Program-made: the position numbers and the translations under genes
Shown: positions 52,709 to 64,000 of the stretch, piece after piece
How the letters are laid out: the number at the start of each line of letters is the position of its first letter
How positions within the stretch are numbered: position 1 is the stretch's first letter
Assembly (NCBI GenBank): GCA_031265955.1
Contig: JAISBY010000004.1
Span: forward strand, 55,891-119,890
Direction: 5' to 3'
Source of the DNA: Mycoplasmataceae bacterium
GTDB taxonomy: Bacteria; Bacillota_I; Bacilli_A; Mycoplasmatales; Mycoplasmoidaceae
Length of the DNA: 64,000 nt
Notes under the pieces: generated by a model
The model's database searches: none
What the model was told of the DNA's origin: nothing
Seen by the model: only the letters and a program-made list of their open reading frames with translations

Positions 52709-54044
52709 ATGCCTAAATGACCTTTTCTACTTAAAACATCCATTTCTGTTTTAGCGGTTCTAACAACATTTAGCTTCGTTAGCATTTCGGCAACCTCTTG
52801 TAGCACCCCCCCCTCCTATATTGAAAAAGATATTCCTGAAGATTTTTTTGATTATGACACTTCTGTGCCCAATCAAAAAAAATTAAATGGTCTTAAAGTT
52901 ACATCTTTTGATAAACTCGCATCATACAATACATTTAAAATTTATAATGATATTACTGACATTTCTGATGAAGCTTTATTTGATAGTATGTCTGATATGT
53001 CAGAGTTATCTGACAATATTACTCATTTTAAAGTTGATGCCAATTCCAAATGTAGCGGAATAGGCATGTATGCATTTTCAAACAATCCTTTTGTCGACAT
53101 TGATTTAACTAATTTTTCTGGAGATGTTGGCGAAGGCTCATTCTATCTTTCTCCGGTTACTAATTTTAAAATTCCCGATACAATTAAGAATATTTATTTT
53201 GCATCTTTTGGTAGTTTTAATAATTTAAAAATGCAAAATTTTTCTTTTCCAGATCATCCTTTTGGCATTACCAACCAATACACTCCTATAAATACAAACA
53301 ATACCAAAATGATTATTGGCCCAGTTGAAGATAGTGAATACAGTGGTTTGGACCCAGACACGATTGTGCCTATTGGTAGTATTGCATTTGGCGACGTAAA
53401 TTACAATGAATTGTTACAGGTTGGTTTGAGCGACCTTGATGTAAATGAACTTTTTTACGGAACTAAAATTACTTCTGTTGATTTAACTAATTACAATGGT
53501 TCAGTCGGAAGTGCTGCCTTTCAAAATAATAGTGATTTAAAAGAAATCAAAGGTTTAAACGATGTAACTGAAATTGGAAATGAAGCCTTTGCTGACAACC
53601 CACAAGTACAACAAGTAACTTTACCAACTAATGCTCAATACACAACGATTTCCGACGAACTCTTTCAACATTCTGGGTTGACTAGTTTGACAATTCCTAG
53701 TAATGTTGTATCTATTGGCATGGAAGCATTTGTAGAAAGTGCAAATTTAAAAAGTGTTGCTATTCAATATGCTGCAACTTCTACAACTAAACTTACCATT
53801 GGATATGGGGCATTTATGGATTCTCAATCTCTTTCAGATATATCGCTTGATACTATAGATCCTGCAAATATTGTGCTTCTTAACTCTACCTTATGGTACA
53901 GATGATAACAATGCATTTTCAGGCGCTTCTGCAAGTGGATCAGTTTCCATCCCTTCAAGTGCTGATACGGCAAGTTACAAAACACTACTTTTAAAAATGG
54001 GCATAAATATTGATGATACGAATTGGTCTCTTGCACAGCATTAA
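52709..54044 (+). CDS. BspA-like leucine-rich-repeat lipoprotein, frameshifted near the 3' end
   Basis: Signal peptide with lipobox SATSC, then a C tract, then 300 residues with BspA-type repeats (for example LTSLTIPSNVVSIGMEAFVES and ITSVDLTNYNGSVGSAAF). The frame 52709-53908 stops at TAA right after a UGA-coded Trp. In the +1 frame the protein continues naturally from PYGTDDNNAFSG (53889) to a stop at 54042, with clear LRR tail composition, so one extra base near 53870-53890 has broken the last 50 residues. BspA proteins bind host or other surfaces. The C tract makes it a likely phase-variable adhesin. Confidence 0.75.
52806..52813 (+). repeat. C8 tract inside lipoprotein coding region
   Basis: Eight C starting four bases after the lipobox Cys codon. 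At this length the frame is open; gain or loss of one or two C would truncate the protein just after the signal peptide. Confidence 0.8.
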
Positions 54045-54047
54045 TTA

Positions 54048-54077
54048 TTGAGTACTAGTTTAGTTATCGTATATAAT
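54048..54077 (+). promoter_or_regulatory. promoter before CA repeat
   Basis: TTGAGT (54048-54053), 18-base spacer, TATAAT (54072-54077). The start would be near 54084, so the CA repeat lies in the transcript's leader. The next gene is 300 bases on. Confidence 0.5.
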
Positions 54078-54105
54078 ATCCTATTCTTACTTAAGCGAAT
54101 AAAAT

Positions 54106-54150
<45 letters not shown>

Positions 54151-54386
54151 TCGTTAACTGGTTTTTTAAGAACACTAATTTCGACACAAAATATAAATAC
54201 AGATCTTTCGTATTTACTTTTTTATTTTTCACTAATACAAAATACTTACAAAGTATGTTTTTTGTATTACAAAAATATTTTTTCGCCATAAGCACTCTTA
54301 GATAAATACATAGAATAGAATCAATAAGAGAAAATAAAAAGATATTTAAAAAAATCAAAAAAAGATTGAAATGAAGGGATAAAACA

Positions 54387-54458
54387 ATGTCTAGATGATT
54401 AAAATTAACAAAAAGAACTAAATTGACATTTTGAATAGGAGATTATTATGGCAGATAA
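54387..54458 (+). CDS. possible 23-aa leader peptide
   Basis: AAGGGATAAAACA-ATG gives a good ribosome site; the peptide (MSRWLKLTKRTKLTFWIGDY...) has two UGA Trp and overlaps the RelB-like start by 11 bases. May couple translation of the antitoxin, or be chance. Confidence 0.3.
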
Positions 54459-54780
54459 CAATCAAACAATATTTATCAATTTTAGGATAAATCAAGATGA
54501 TAAATCAAAATTTGAAAAATTTTGTGCAGAAGTTGGTTTATCTACCTCCGGTACCTTAAATATGTTTATAAAACAAACAATTAAATACCAAAAAATCCCT
54601 TTTGTAATTTCTAACAGTGATATTGCAAGTTACGATAACACCTACAAAAGTGAATTCGAAACATACAATAAAAAAACACAAGAGCAATATTTAAAATTTT
54701 ACGAATCTATTGAGAAACTGATAAACGCTAAAGCAAAATTTGAATCTATGATTAAAAACACTACTAATAGTAAAAAATAG
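54448..54780 (+). CDS. RelB/DinJ family antitoxin-like protein
   Basis: 110 aa. The N-terminal ribbon-helix-helix domain (IFINFRINQDDKSKFEKFC, then GLSTSGTLNMFIKQTIKYQKIPF) is the RelB/DinJ DNA-binding fold, residues 8-55; the C-terminal half is a charged helix that would wrap a toxin. No toxin gene follows within 250 bases, so it is an orphan or now serves as a regulator. AGGAGATT site before the ATG. A copy of its 3' end lies at 57561-57671. Confidence 0.82.
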   Translation: MADNNQTIFINFRINQDDKSKFEKFCAEVGLSTSGTLNMFIKQTIKYQKIPFVISNSDIASYDNTYKSEFETYNKKTQEQYLKFYESIEKLINAKAKFESMIKNTTNSKK

Positions 54781-54890
54781 TCATTACAACTGTTTAAGCA
54801 ATTGTGTATACAAATTCATTTTTATTTCATTATATCCGTAAAGAAACGATTCATTAGTCCATACTATGTATGTACAGTGTTAATACTAAA
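54667..54890 (+). repeat. duplicated block, copy A
   Basis: About 220 bases, the relB-like 3' end plus the intergenic promoter region (CAGTGTTAATAC near its end). Closely similar to 57561-57780. Each copy lies just ahead of a surface-protein gene. Confidence 0.8.
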
Positions 54891-54926
54891 GTAAGGCAAA
54901 TAATAACAACTATGAGGGATAATGAA

Positions 54927-55028
54927 ATGAAAGCAAACAAAAAACACAGTCTAAGAAAAATCAGCGTAAATACCATAGCTATTGCCACTACGTTTGCTAC
55001 TGTAACACCATTTATAATCATAGTGTAA
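54927..55028 (+). pseudogene. signal-peptide-only fragment
   Basis: 33 codons reading like the signal peptide of the next lipoprotein: MKANKKHSLRKISVNTIAIATTFATVTPF resembles MKTKKTHNLRNKISAPVLVASTVFATAAS. It stops after FIIIV before any lipobox. Likely a remnant of a duplicated lipoprotein gene. Confidence 0.55.
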
Positions 55029-55043
55029 GAGGTAATTGTGAAT

Positions 55044-56750
55044 ATGAAAACAAAGAAAACACACAACTTAAGAAATAAAATCAGCGCTCCCGTTTTAGTT
55101 GCCTCTACTGTGTTTGCTACTGCGGCATCGTTGGCTTCATGCAGTACTACAGGTGGAAATGACTCAGATAAGGAGATTTCTGAACCAACACCATCGGCTG
55201 CTGTGGACTTCGCTCAAATTCCTATGTATTATTTCGATTTGTCAGGCTCCTTAAATAAGGATTTTTTATTGTGTAAGGATGAAAATGGCACAGATATAAA
55301 TATCAATTTAAATTTTTCGAGATTAGGTTTTACCTATTTTTGAAATGATAGTTCATTATTCAATATGATGGTACCTAACGGAACGTTCAAATCTTTATCA
55401 GAATGTGTGGATAACCAATGGATTCGTTCAGATGAGCAATATTTTGCTTTGATGTCTGATAACAAAGCACGAGTGTCCAATAATTTTTTTGGTGATGTAA
55501 AATTTGGCAATAAAGATCCGGTTCTTACCAGTGCTATGACTCCAACTAAACTTGACGATTTTGATGCACTTAAGATTGCTATGGTAGACACAACCGATGT
55601 ATTTGGTGAAGCATCGGATTTTTATTTAACATTTGAAACACCAGATGGCCAACCTTATAAAGTAGCTGACAATATCATGATTGCTAAACCGACAAATTAC
55701 GACTCTTTACACCCATCCTGAAATTTAAGATTTAATGCCCCGTTTGTTATGAAACTTAGAATCTATTCTAATAATTCACCAGGTAATTACTATGGTTATA
55801 GTGATTATGGCATGGCATATGTGAACGATTATTATTGTGGTCAGACACTCTCCAACTTAAAAGTTGCTGGAGATGATTTTGCAATTGATGCCGGTCTCCC
55901 CGACGGTTTAGGTTTAGGAGATTCTGATAATGAAGTGTCTGGAAATCTTCATTCGTATGCAGTACTGCATGCTAATAATTACGGCAGTCTAAATCCTGGC
56001 ACAAATCATTATGGTTTATCAAGATTATTACCATGAAAAAACGATGGTAGCATTTTACCAACCCCTATACAAATTAGTGATCCAAATTTTGTTGCTTCGG
56101 CAACACTAAATATTTCATCTATCTCAGATACATTCTGATCAATGCCGCAAGAACAACTGTTTGAAATGGATGTCGGCCAACCATTTTTCGATGCTCCTTC
56201 CAGACAATTGGTAACTGGTGTAAATACATTTTCCACTGACAGTGAAGATGGGAATTGATTTTTTTCCGTTGGTAGTACATGAACAATGGATTTCTCTACA
56301 ACGAAAATTTATGATATATCAGGAAAGCAATTGACTGGTAGTAATTTTCCGCTTTACTTTGAAAAAATGGATGTCTCAATGAGCTATTCGACCGATAATT
56401 CCCTAGGAATTGCTGGTATCTCAATGTGGGATCCTGTAACACCGCTAATAAATGCTTATGGTGTTAACTCTGGGTCAGGTTGAAATATTATTAGTCGGGA
56501 TAATATTTTGCCGTTTTGGGAAGAAAAAGATTATATTACTGTCGATCATTCACAGCTTGATAAAACAGTTTTAACAAATGTAGGATGGGAGAATAATGCC
56601 TACTCTGAAACATCAGCAGATGGCACAGTTTCTGCTTGGTTTTGTGGATCATTGAGAGCAATTATGACGTTTTCGCAAAACGGAATTAATTTTGCCTCGG
56701 ACTCTTTCTTGATGATAAATGCCGATATAAACAGAGAAACTAAACAATAG
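55044..56750 (+). CDS. surface lipoprotein, family 1
   Basis: 568 aa under code 4. Signal peptide with lipobox SLASC, then a large soluble domain with YYFDLSGSLNKDF, WIRSDEQYFALM, FETPDGQPYK and FNAPFVMKLRIY. These blocks recur in the protein at 60924-62555, so the two are paralogues. Start ATG 55044 (AGAGG site) rather than GTG 55038. The last codons (ETKQ and stop) come from IS-derived sequence (56733-56812). Function unknown; extracellular. Confidence 0.85.
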
Positions 56751-56812
56751 CAGCATACTGTTCTGGCATACATTCCTATGGGATGTATACTTTTCCACGA
56801 TGTCTATTTTAA
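56733..56812 (+). mobile_element. right-end remnant of the IS element
   Basis: AACAATAGCA, ACATTCCTA, CTTTTCCACGATGTCTATTT and the palindromic ACATTCC-GGATGT arms match the right end of the intact IS (39352-39430) with small changes. No transposase is left. It forms the 3' end of the lipoprotein gene before it. Confidence 0.75.
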
Positions 56813-56837
56813 TCAATATTTCTCAGCACCCTAGAAC

Positions 56838-57538
56838 GCTTAATTCGTATTTGATATTACATTCAAATAATTATAACAGCATGAATCCTGGCAAAATCAT
56901 TATGGTTTATCAAGATTATTACCATGAAAAAACGATGGTAGCATCTTGCAGTCTTCTGTAAAAATTAATGATTTTTAGTTTCGTTGCTGAATCAACGTTA
57001 AATATTTCGTCTATAACAAATGTGTTTGATACAATGCCAGTAACAAACGCTTTTGAAGCTCTTGTTGGTTTACCTAATTTCGCTGATAATTCTTGATTAT
57101 GGCTATACAATGCTACAAATTCTTACTTTCTCCCAAATTCTGATTGAACATTGGATTATTCTACAATGAAAATTTACGATATATCAGGTAAATTATTAGA
57201 AGGTAATGACTTTCAAACTTATTTATAGCAATTGGATATCAAATTAACTTATTCGCGTGATGATACAATGGAATACAATGGTAGGAAAGTAAACGCTTGT
57301 AGTGACGATCGTTATAACACCATGACGCCATTTTGGGATCAGAAGGAATACGTAACTGTTAGCCGTACCCAAAATGATCTGGCCGTTTTACGCATGTAGG
57401 TTGAGACAGTATAAAGCTTGTATATGTAGACCCTTATTTTGCTGCTTGTTGTAAATCTATGTAGTAACAATGACATTTTCTCAAAATGGAAATGGATTCA
57501 ATTTCGGATCATCTATGTTTTATATTGCCCAGCCTTAA
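56838..57538 (+). pseudogene. broken lipoprotein-family gene
   Basis: 3' part of a third member of the lipoprotein family. VAESTLNISSITNVFDTMPV, DWTLDYSTMKIYDISGKLLE and QKEYVTVSRTQND match the protein at 60924, yet the frame is broken by several stops (for example TAG at 57227) and shifts. The 5' part is missing; the IS remnant lies 25 bases upstream, so an IS event may have cut it. Confidence 0.8.
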
Positions 57539-57560
57539 TCTATTCCGTTAGAGCGTAATT

Positions 57561-57780
57561 AAATAAAAAGATTAGGAACAATATTTAAAATTTTACGAAT
57601 CTATTAAGAAACTAACAAATATTAAAACAAAATTTGAATCTGGGATTAAAAGCAGTACTAAGTAAAAAAATAGTCATTAAAACTGTTTAAGCAAATGTGT
57701 ATACAAATTCATTTTTATTTTGTCATTTCTGCAGAAAAACGATTCATTAGTCCATACTATATGTGTACAGTGTTAATACA
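57561..57780 (+). repeat. duplicated block, copy B (RelB remnant plus promoter region)
   Basis: Begins with the last 37 codons of the RelB-like gene (degraded by TAG/TAA changes, to about 57671), then the shared 110-base promoter region ending near CAGTGTTAATAC. Similar to 54667-54890. Confidence 0.8.
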
Positions 57781-57808
57781 AAACATAGCACAAAGGGGAA
57801 TCGCACAT

Positions 57809-60800
57809 ATGAAAAAAAATAAATATCTAACCAAAATTTTAGCAACTACAGGAACACTGGTTGTTGCAGGGGGAACGGTTGCGACCGTTTTGACACTAAA
57901 AAATAATAAAGATAAAGATAGTCCTCCTGACGAACATCTCCTAGGGGATGATAATTATGTCGTTACCGACGAACAAATAACACAATTTTTTCAAGATTCT
58001 AGAGAACAACTTGCCGCTAACATTGTTTGGCTTTATAGTCAACCAGGACCACAACATATGGAAGATGATTTAATTAAGTCAACGGTTAAGCAAGCGACAG
58101 GGTTGTATACCAAAAAGTTTAACGACTATCAAAAACAATTAGAGCAAGAAAAGCAAGATAAAGATTTTAAAGAGGAATCCGATGAGCCTATAATTGATGA
58201 TAATTCCAAAAAATTATCGTATTTACGTTCTATTAATGATGTAGTTGGTGTAAATCCAGTTGATTGAGTGCACAAGAAAAATAACACTAAAAGCGACGTG
58301 GAAATTTTTAAGCAGGACTTAATAGTAGGCCAAGGCATGTCTGAACAAGAAGCAACAAACAAAGCAAACGATATTCAACAACAACTTTTAGGTACAGAAG
58401 ATCTTGCACGTTCTTTTCGTTTATCCGATACAAACTTTTCTTTCTATTATCTATCTTCTACTTCTTTAGATGGTATCAATACTACATCTAGTCTCAATTC
58501 TTCTCCTTTAAGTAACCTTTCTTTATCAAATCAAATTCAAAGTTTGCATAATGCTCAAATCGCTAAAATAGTTAGCAGTAATGAAATACGTGAAGAAATT
58601 TTAAAAACCTCTCCAGATGTTAATGGTTTTAAAATTCCTGAAAGATTACGACAACTTGGAGTAACTTCACAAACAATTGAAAATCAAAAAAATGTAGCTC
58701 TACAAATGGCACAGGGAGCTATAGGTCGAACGCTTGTTGCAAATGACCAATTTGATTTTGCCTCATTATTGAAAGCATATGGAAATACAACTGACACACA
58801 ATTTATTTACGACCAAACAAACAATTTACTACACCCTGATCATGTCAGCGAAACTCTTAATTATTCATATTCAAAAACATATGGAGCGTCTTTAGACATT
58901 GATTTAAGTGCTTATGATTACCAATCAGAAGCTACTACTGATGCTGATTTTGATTCTAACGCTATATTGACAGAGACTAAATCTTTTGATACGTATAATG
59001 TTGCGGGTGGTGTTTCGACATTAGGCCAAAATGAAATAATGCCTCAATACCAAGTTCGTATGCGTATTCTCAAATTAGATACGCAAACTAATGCTCAAAG
59101 TGTAAAAGTAACATTTCAGATTGGAATTTCTTCTTCTTATGAAGGTAATGATGATGATAAAATTTTATGAAGTAATTTTGATACTTCTGGCGGAGCTGCT
59201 GATCAATTAGGTATAGAGAACGATGAAAATAGTGGCTTAATCACTGAAACTTTTCAAATAAATGATGTTGAAGAAATGAAATTTTACGCCAATAATAGTT
59301 CTGTTTTTGATGATGTTGGTTCAACTATTGATTTGTCTGAAAGCGTAATAGGCGAACCAATTACTTCAAAATATGATAACGGTGCTAATGAATATGACAA
59401 ACTACTCTTTGGTGTTGGTGACACTTTTGGTGCATCTGCAAAGCAACGTTTACTTGAAAAAGCTTTGGTAAGCGTTCCGATTAATTCAACAGGGCATTAT
59501 ATTTTGCCTTGCTCTATTACCGATGATGCTGTTTTAGAAGGTATCCCTAAACCAACAGTGGCTATGGGTGACACTAGAATGACAAATACATCATTAAAAT
59601 TTGTTATCACTGACATATATGATTCTTTTATTAATCCGAATGACAACACTGAAGATAAAGAAGGAAAATATTTGGCTATTCGTGGTCACTGAGCATATCG
59701 TAATAATACGTCAGCTGCTTATGTAGAAGATGAACAGAATGGAGTCGCAAATATAAATACAGATCAAGATCTTGTGCCTATATCATGAAAGCATAATGAG
59801 AAAGTATATAGCGATGCATGATTTCAATACACTGTATCTGAGGAGGACAAACAAACACTTTTACAAGGCACAAGCAATGCCGTTCTATACGGAGGAGTAT
59901 TTAAAACGACTATAAACGCTATAGACGGAGTCCCATCCGTACAAGGAGGGGCTAGTATTAAGTGAACTGATGATACAGCCGACAGTATGAAAAATTGTCT
60001 TGACACTCGCGAAGCCGCTTCTTCTTTAAGGATAATAAGCGCGGCTTTAGCTGAAGCACAATCTATCGTGGAACTGGCTTTAGCAATTGTCACTGGCGGT
60101 GGAACAGTGTTTACCGGAATAGCTCTTGCTGTATGATCTACAGCAAATCTTGTTGTTACTAGTTTTGAGTTGGACACTGTTATTGGTCAAAAAAAATCAT
60201 TTGGTTTTTTGTATGACACCATAAAGAACATAAACGAAAAGGATTTCCGCGAAGCTTACAACTATTTGCTCGAAGAAAATCAAACTAATTTTGACAATAT
60301 TCTGGACTCTGAATACAATTTACCTGGCAAGATAACTGCATGCACAGACGTGAATGCAAGTCTTCAAAAAACATTTAAAACTACTTCTGGAACTGAAAAA
60401 AAATTGGGCGAATACTTTACCGATGTCGTTAGTAATGTTCAAGAATGAGGACAATACACTTTCGATATTTCAGACAAAGATTTATTAACTGCCGATCAAA
60501 TTAATAAAGCTTTAGATGGCGATACAAAAGGTGGCGATGTTGTAGAAAAGGTTTTTGGAATAGGTAAATGATTAGGAACTTTTATTGAAAATGTATTTGA
60601 TATGATAACTACATTTGCGGTTACTAAAGTACTTACTGGTGTATTTGAAAAATATTTAAACTCTGCTGGCAGAGTAATAGATGATGGGTGAAAGCAAGCT
60701 AATCTTCAAAGTAAAAATATTTTTACTAACTCCTTGAAGTATGCAGAAGAATGTGCACAAATTAATACAAAAATAGGAGACTTGTCGAAAGTTCTTGCAA

Positions 60801-60895
60801 TTACTGCTCCATACATTTTAGTCTTTTCTACAGTGTGTGATTTAATTACTGCAATACTAGATGTTATTGTAGCAAGTTGAAACATTTCTTCTTAG
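57809..60895 (+). CDS. large membrane-anchored surface protein
   Basis: 1,028 aa under code 4. An N-terminal uncleaved anchor (residues about 9-30, LATTGTLVVAGGTVATVL) without lipobox Cys, then a long hydrophilic domain rich in Asn, Ser, Asp and Gln. A hydrophobic segment at about residues 750-790 (IVTGGGTVFTGIALAV) and one at the C-terminal end (ITAPYILVFSTVCDLITAILDVIVAS) could span or lie on the membrane. AAGGGG site before the ATG. No recognised domain; behind the duplicated promoter block. Confidence 0.78.
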
Positions 60896-60923
60896 AGATA
60901 TTTTTGGATGCACAAAAAATATT

Positions 60924-62555
60924 ATGACCAAAAAAATAGTTTGTAAATTAACAATTGGTGGTGCAGCAATAACAACTGCAAGTTTGGTTACATCTACCGT
61001 TTTGTTAATGACCAATAAAAATAATAGCTGTCCAAATGATGAGAACAAATGACAAAAAGAAGAAAATACTTCTACGGCTACTAATTTCGCTCAAATTCCA
61101 ATATATTATTTCAATCTTGCTAGCGATTCCTTAAATCAAAATATTTCATTGTGCAAAGATGAAAATGGCGAAGATTTAAATATCAATTTAAATTTTTCTC
61201 AAATAGGTTTTACCTATTTTTGAAATGATAGTACATCGTTTGATATGATGGTGCCGAAGGGTGAATTTAAAAATTTACAATATTGCATTGACCAGCAGTG
61301 GGTTCGCTCTGATGAACAATATTTTACATTGACAAATAACGACGGCATAAATGGTAGCTTTGTTGGGTCAATAGATTTTAATAATAAAGGTGTATCCACT
61401 GCTGCTGCTATGTTGACAGATATTGATGGTTATGATGCGATTAAATATACCATTGATACTAGCGATGTTTTTGACGAAATGATGAGTGTGTATTTAACAT
61501 TTGAAACACCAGATGGTCAACCTTATAAGATGGCTGATAATATTATGATCAGTAAGCCGCTGAACTATGACTCATTACATCCAATTTGAAATATGAAGTT
61601 CAACGCACCTTTTGTTATGAAATTAAGGATATATGTTAATAATACAGGAGTGGGTAATTATTCCAAGTATGAGATTTATGCTCATCCTAGTTTAACTTTT
61701 GTGGATGATTTTTATTGTGGTCCAATTGTTTCAAATTTAAATATTGCTAGATCATCTGATTTTAAAATTTCAACACTTCCTAGTGGCTTAACTTTTGATG
61801 AAGGAAGTGATAATATATCTGGTACACTTTTTGGATATAAACGAATATTTTCTAGAGCTGGTCGCTACGACCAATATGCTGGTGAGTTCCCAACTGATGC
61901 TTGCGCACGCCTATTGCCTTGAAAAAATGATGGAAGCATACTAACAACTGCTATCAAGATCCAAGATTACGGTTTTGTTGCTGAATCTACTTTGAATATT
62001 GCATCAATAACTAATGTATTTGATACAATGCCAACAGTTAAAAGTTTTAGCACTCTTTTAGGTGCACCTAATTTTTATAGTCACAGCGAAACATTGAACA
62101 CTACCAACTCATATTTTCTTCCGCAAAATGATTGATCGCTTGATTATTCTACAATGAAAATCTATGATGTTTCTGGTAAGTTGTTAAGTGGCAACGATTT
62201 TCAAGCTTATTTACAACAATTAGATATTACTCTTGATTATTCGTTTGATGACACACTTATCCATGACAATAAAAATGTAAATGCTTATAGTTGCACCGCA
62301 TCAGAAATGGATTGATGGGATGGAACGCCGAAATGAGAACAAAAAGACTATATTGCCATTAATCGTTCTCAAAATGATGAAGTAGTTTTGAGAAACGTAG
62401 GATGAAATAGCATTTACCATCACGATGGTTTCAGTCATGGTGAAATTGGACCATACACAGAAGATGGCTGTTGTAAATCAATGTTAGTGACTATGACTTT
62501 TTCGCAAAAGGGAATTAATTTTGCTACCTCTGCATTTTATATTGCACAACCATAA
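60924..62555 (+). CDS. surface protein, paralogue of the 55044 lipoprotein
   Basis: 543 aa. Shares GFTYFWNDS, WVRSDEQYF, YLTFETPDGQPYKMADNIMI, FNAPFVMKLRIYVNN and FYCGP with the gene at 55044. Its N-terminal segment is hydrophobic (GGAAITTASLVTSTVLLMT) but has no lipobox; the first Cys follows as NNSC, so it is an anchored rather than lipid-modified form, or uses a non-standard site. 28 bases after the large protein, so co-transcribed. Confidence 0.82.
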
Positions 62556-62579
62556 TTATTTTATCTTTACAGCAACATA

Positions 62580-64000
62580 ATGAAGAGAAAAATTTCAAAA
62601 ATACTAAACAGCGCGCTAATTGATTCAATTATTTTTTCATCTATTGTCTCTGTTTCTGCATTAGCAACCCACAATAAAAATACGACATCACTATCAACAA
62701 TGACTGTTGGGGAAATAAAAACTTTTGATGTTTTAATGGGTGATATTACAGTGACTGTAAGTTATGATACAAACGTTCCTGACAATGGCACAATTATAGG
62801 AATAGCATCTTCATCGAATTCTGGTGAACTAGATTTAACTTACAAAGTAAGTGACGGCACAACCAGTGTAACTGTAACAAATGTTGCGGCTAACGCTTTC
62901 CTTAACAGTACAAAAATTCAGATAATAGATTTTGATAATATTTTTTCGTGAATGGACAATAATTCTTTTGTTTATAAAATTAATGATTTGGCTTTTTCTG
63001 GTTGTATCAATCTGACAAATATTTATAATGCTCACAATGTTTCTTATATTCAAAACATTTGATTTGGTAATGATGTCTTTTCGGGATGTACTTCATTGAT
63101 CTCAAATGAACAAATAAATGGCAAAATTTTTATAGATAATCAATACAATATCGCTTATTTGATTTTAGGAAACGATATCGCCCATCCAAAATATGTTTGC
63201 TTAGGTGACCCTGATAATGTAGACCCAACCAAACTAAAAGCGTCTAATAATTTTTATATATTGGCAAATACATATGTAGTTGCTGATAATGCTTTTGAAG
63301 GAAACAACGATTTGTATGAAATCTATATAATTGACATTTATCTAATAAATATTTTTGGTTCAAATATTTTTAAAAATTGTTCAAATTTAGTCAGATGTTA
63401 TTTATTAGATAATGATTTTCCGCCGGCCAATATTGGTACAGGTATTTTTGATAGCACTCCAGTTTATTTTAAATTATTATTGCCATATTGGATTGACGAG
63501 ACATATACTTCAGCCTGAAAAAATGTAGTTGCTAATCTAGGTTTGACGGTAGAACAAATTGTTAAAATTACCTATGATGAAAATATTTTGGCCTATTTGA
63601 CAGAAAATAATTTAAAACTCGGAACCCAAGGTACGGCAACACTAAAAATAGAAGCAATCAACAATACATACTTGCCTGATATTCTAATCACAGAAGACAC
63701 TACGTCTGGGTTGAATTTTCCGACAAATTTAACAAATATATCAGAAGACGGACAAACTGGCACCGCCACCATAAATTTAGGTAGCGCAACTGAAGGGACT
63801 TACACATTATTAATTAAACCAAACCATGATAGATTTTTGCTACATCCAGTTAATGTTGTAGTACGTGGTGCTGCCACTACCGACAACTATTGACTTAGTA
63901 AAGACAAGGACACACTTAAAGGTGCTGGTAGTACCGCCACACTAACCGCTTACCATAACGGCAGCACCTACTCTGGAACTTATACAACAGATTCCACCAA
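62580..64000 (+). CDS. BspA-like surface protein (3' end outside window)
   Basis: 474 codons visible. Signal peptide (SSIVSVSALA) with no lipobox, possibly cleaved after SALA. Residues about 60-300 carry BspA-type leucine-rich repeats (FSGCINLTNIYNAHNVSYIQ, VADNAFEGNNDLYEIYI). Residues from about 320 look like Ig-like/Big repeats (KLGTQGTATLKIEAINNT then GAGSTATLTAYHNGS). Likely an adhesin. Only 24 bases after the previous stop. Confidence 0.8.

Noticed and set aside
54781..55043. A toxin gene for the RelB-like antitoxin
   Set aside because: No frame of toxin size on either strand; only the shared promoter block and a signal-peptide remnant are present.

Overview
The window is AT-rich and reads as a mollicute chromosome segment (Mycoplasma in the broad sense). 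UGA must be read as tryptophan (genetic code 4): conserved genes such as asnS, fmt, purM, nusG, secE and the pst permease are open only under that code, and UGA falls at conserved Trp positions such as the PRWRGG loop of Fmt. Lipoproteins with lipoboxes ending in Ser-Cys, a 4-gene pst system with a PstC-PstA fusion, and the absence of any wall-synthesis gene fit this. Five purine-biosynthesis genes (purC, purH, purN, purM, purD) are unusual for a mycoplasma; I do not name a species.

Layout. 1-5,000: the end of a very large lipoprotein gene and a HAD phosphatase. 4,950-7,600 (minus): coaX and coaD, an unknown gene, and an AbiEii-type nucleotidyltransferase with a small upstream partner. 7,700-18,850: two small genes, cinA, pgsA, asnS, purC, a lipoprotein, an overlapping Nudix/Abi_2 pair, an alpha/beta hydrolase, fmt, two small mollicute genes, rpsT, another lipoprotein and an MFS carrier. 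19,000-24,700: apt, a Fic protein behind a repeated operator-like array, purH, an EFR1-type ferredoxin, purN and purM. 24,700-30,510: a minus-strand phosphate operon (pstS, pstCA, pstB, two PQ-loop proteins, phoU) that runs on into purM-purN. 30,700-38,050: leucyl aminopeptidase, amino acid permease, an NlpC/P60 lipoprotein, purD, ptsH, small membrane proteins and RNase P RNA. 38,100-39,420: an intact IS element. 39,600-45,560: a sigma factor-rpmG-secE-nusG block with the order of the sigH locus of Firmicutes, and two APC permeases. 46,000-52,530: a lipid island (acyl-activating enzyme fused to ACP, MFS_2 carrier, two PlsC acyltransferases, second acyl-activating enzyme, free ACP). 52,560-64,000: an accessory surface-protein region with a degenerate tRNA-Arg, BspA-like proteins, a RelB-like antitoxin, a duplicated cassette, pseudogenes and an IS remnant.

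How it works together. The organism appears to import peptides, amino acids, phosphate and probably lysolipids. It makes or salvages purines (pur genes plus apt) and builds phospholipid from imported acyl chains with pgsA and the lipid island. Regulation looks driven by simple repeats: G tracts lie inside the -35/-10 spacer of two promoters, a C tract lies in a lipoprotein coding region just after the lipobox, and a T tract and a CA microsatellite lie by other promoters. Several genes have a -10 box only 7-9 bases before the start codon, so leaderless transcription is likely common. Stress or defence-like genes are frequent (AbiEii, Abi_2/HEPN plus Nudix, Fic, RelB).
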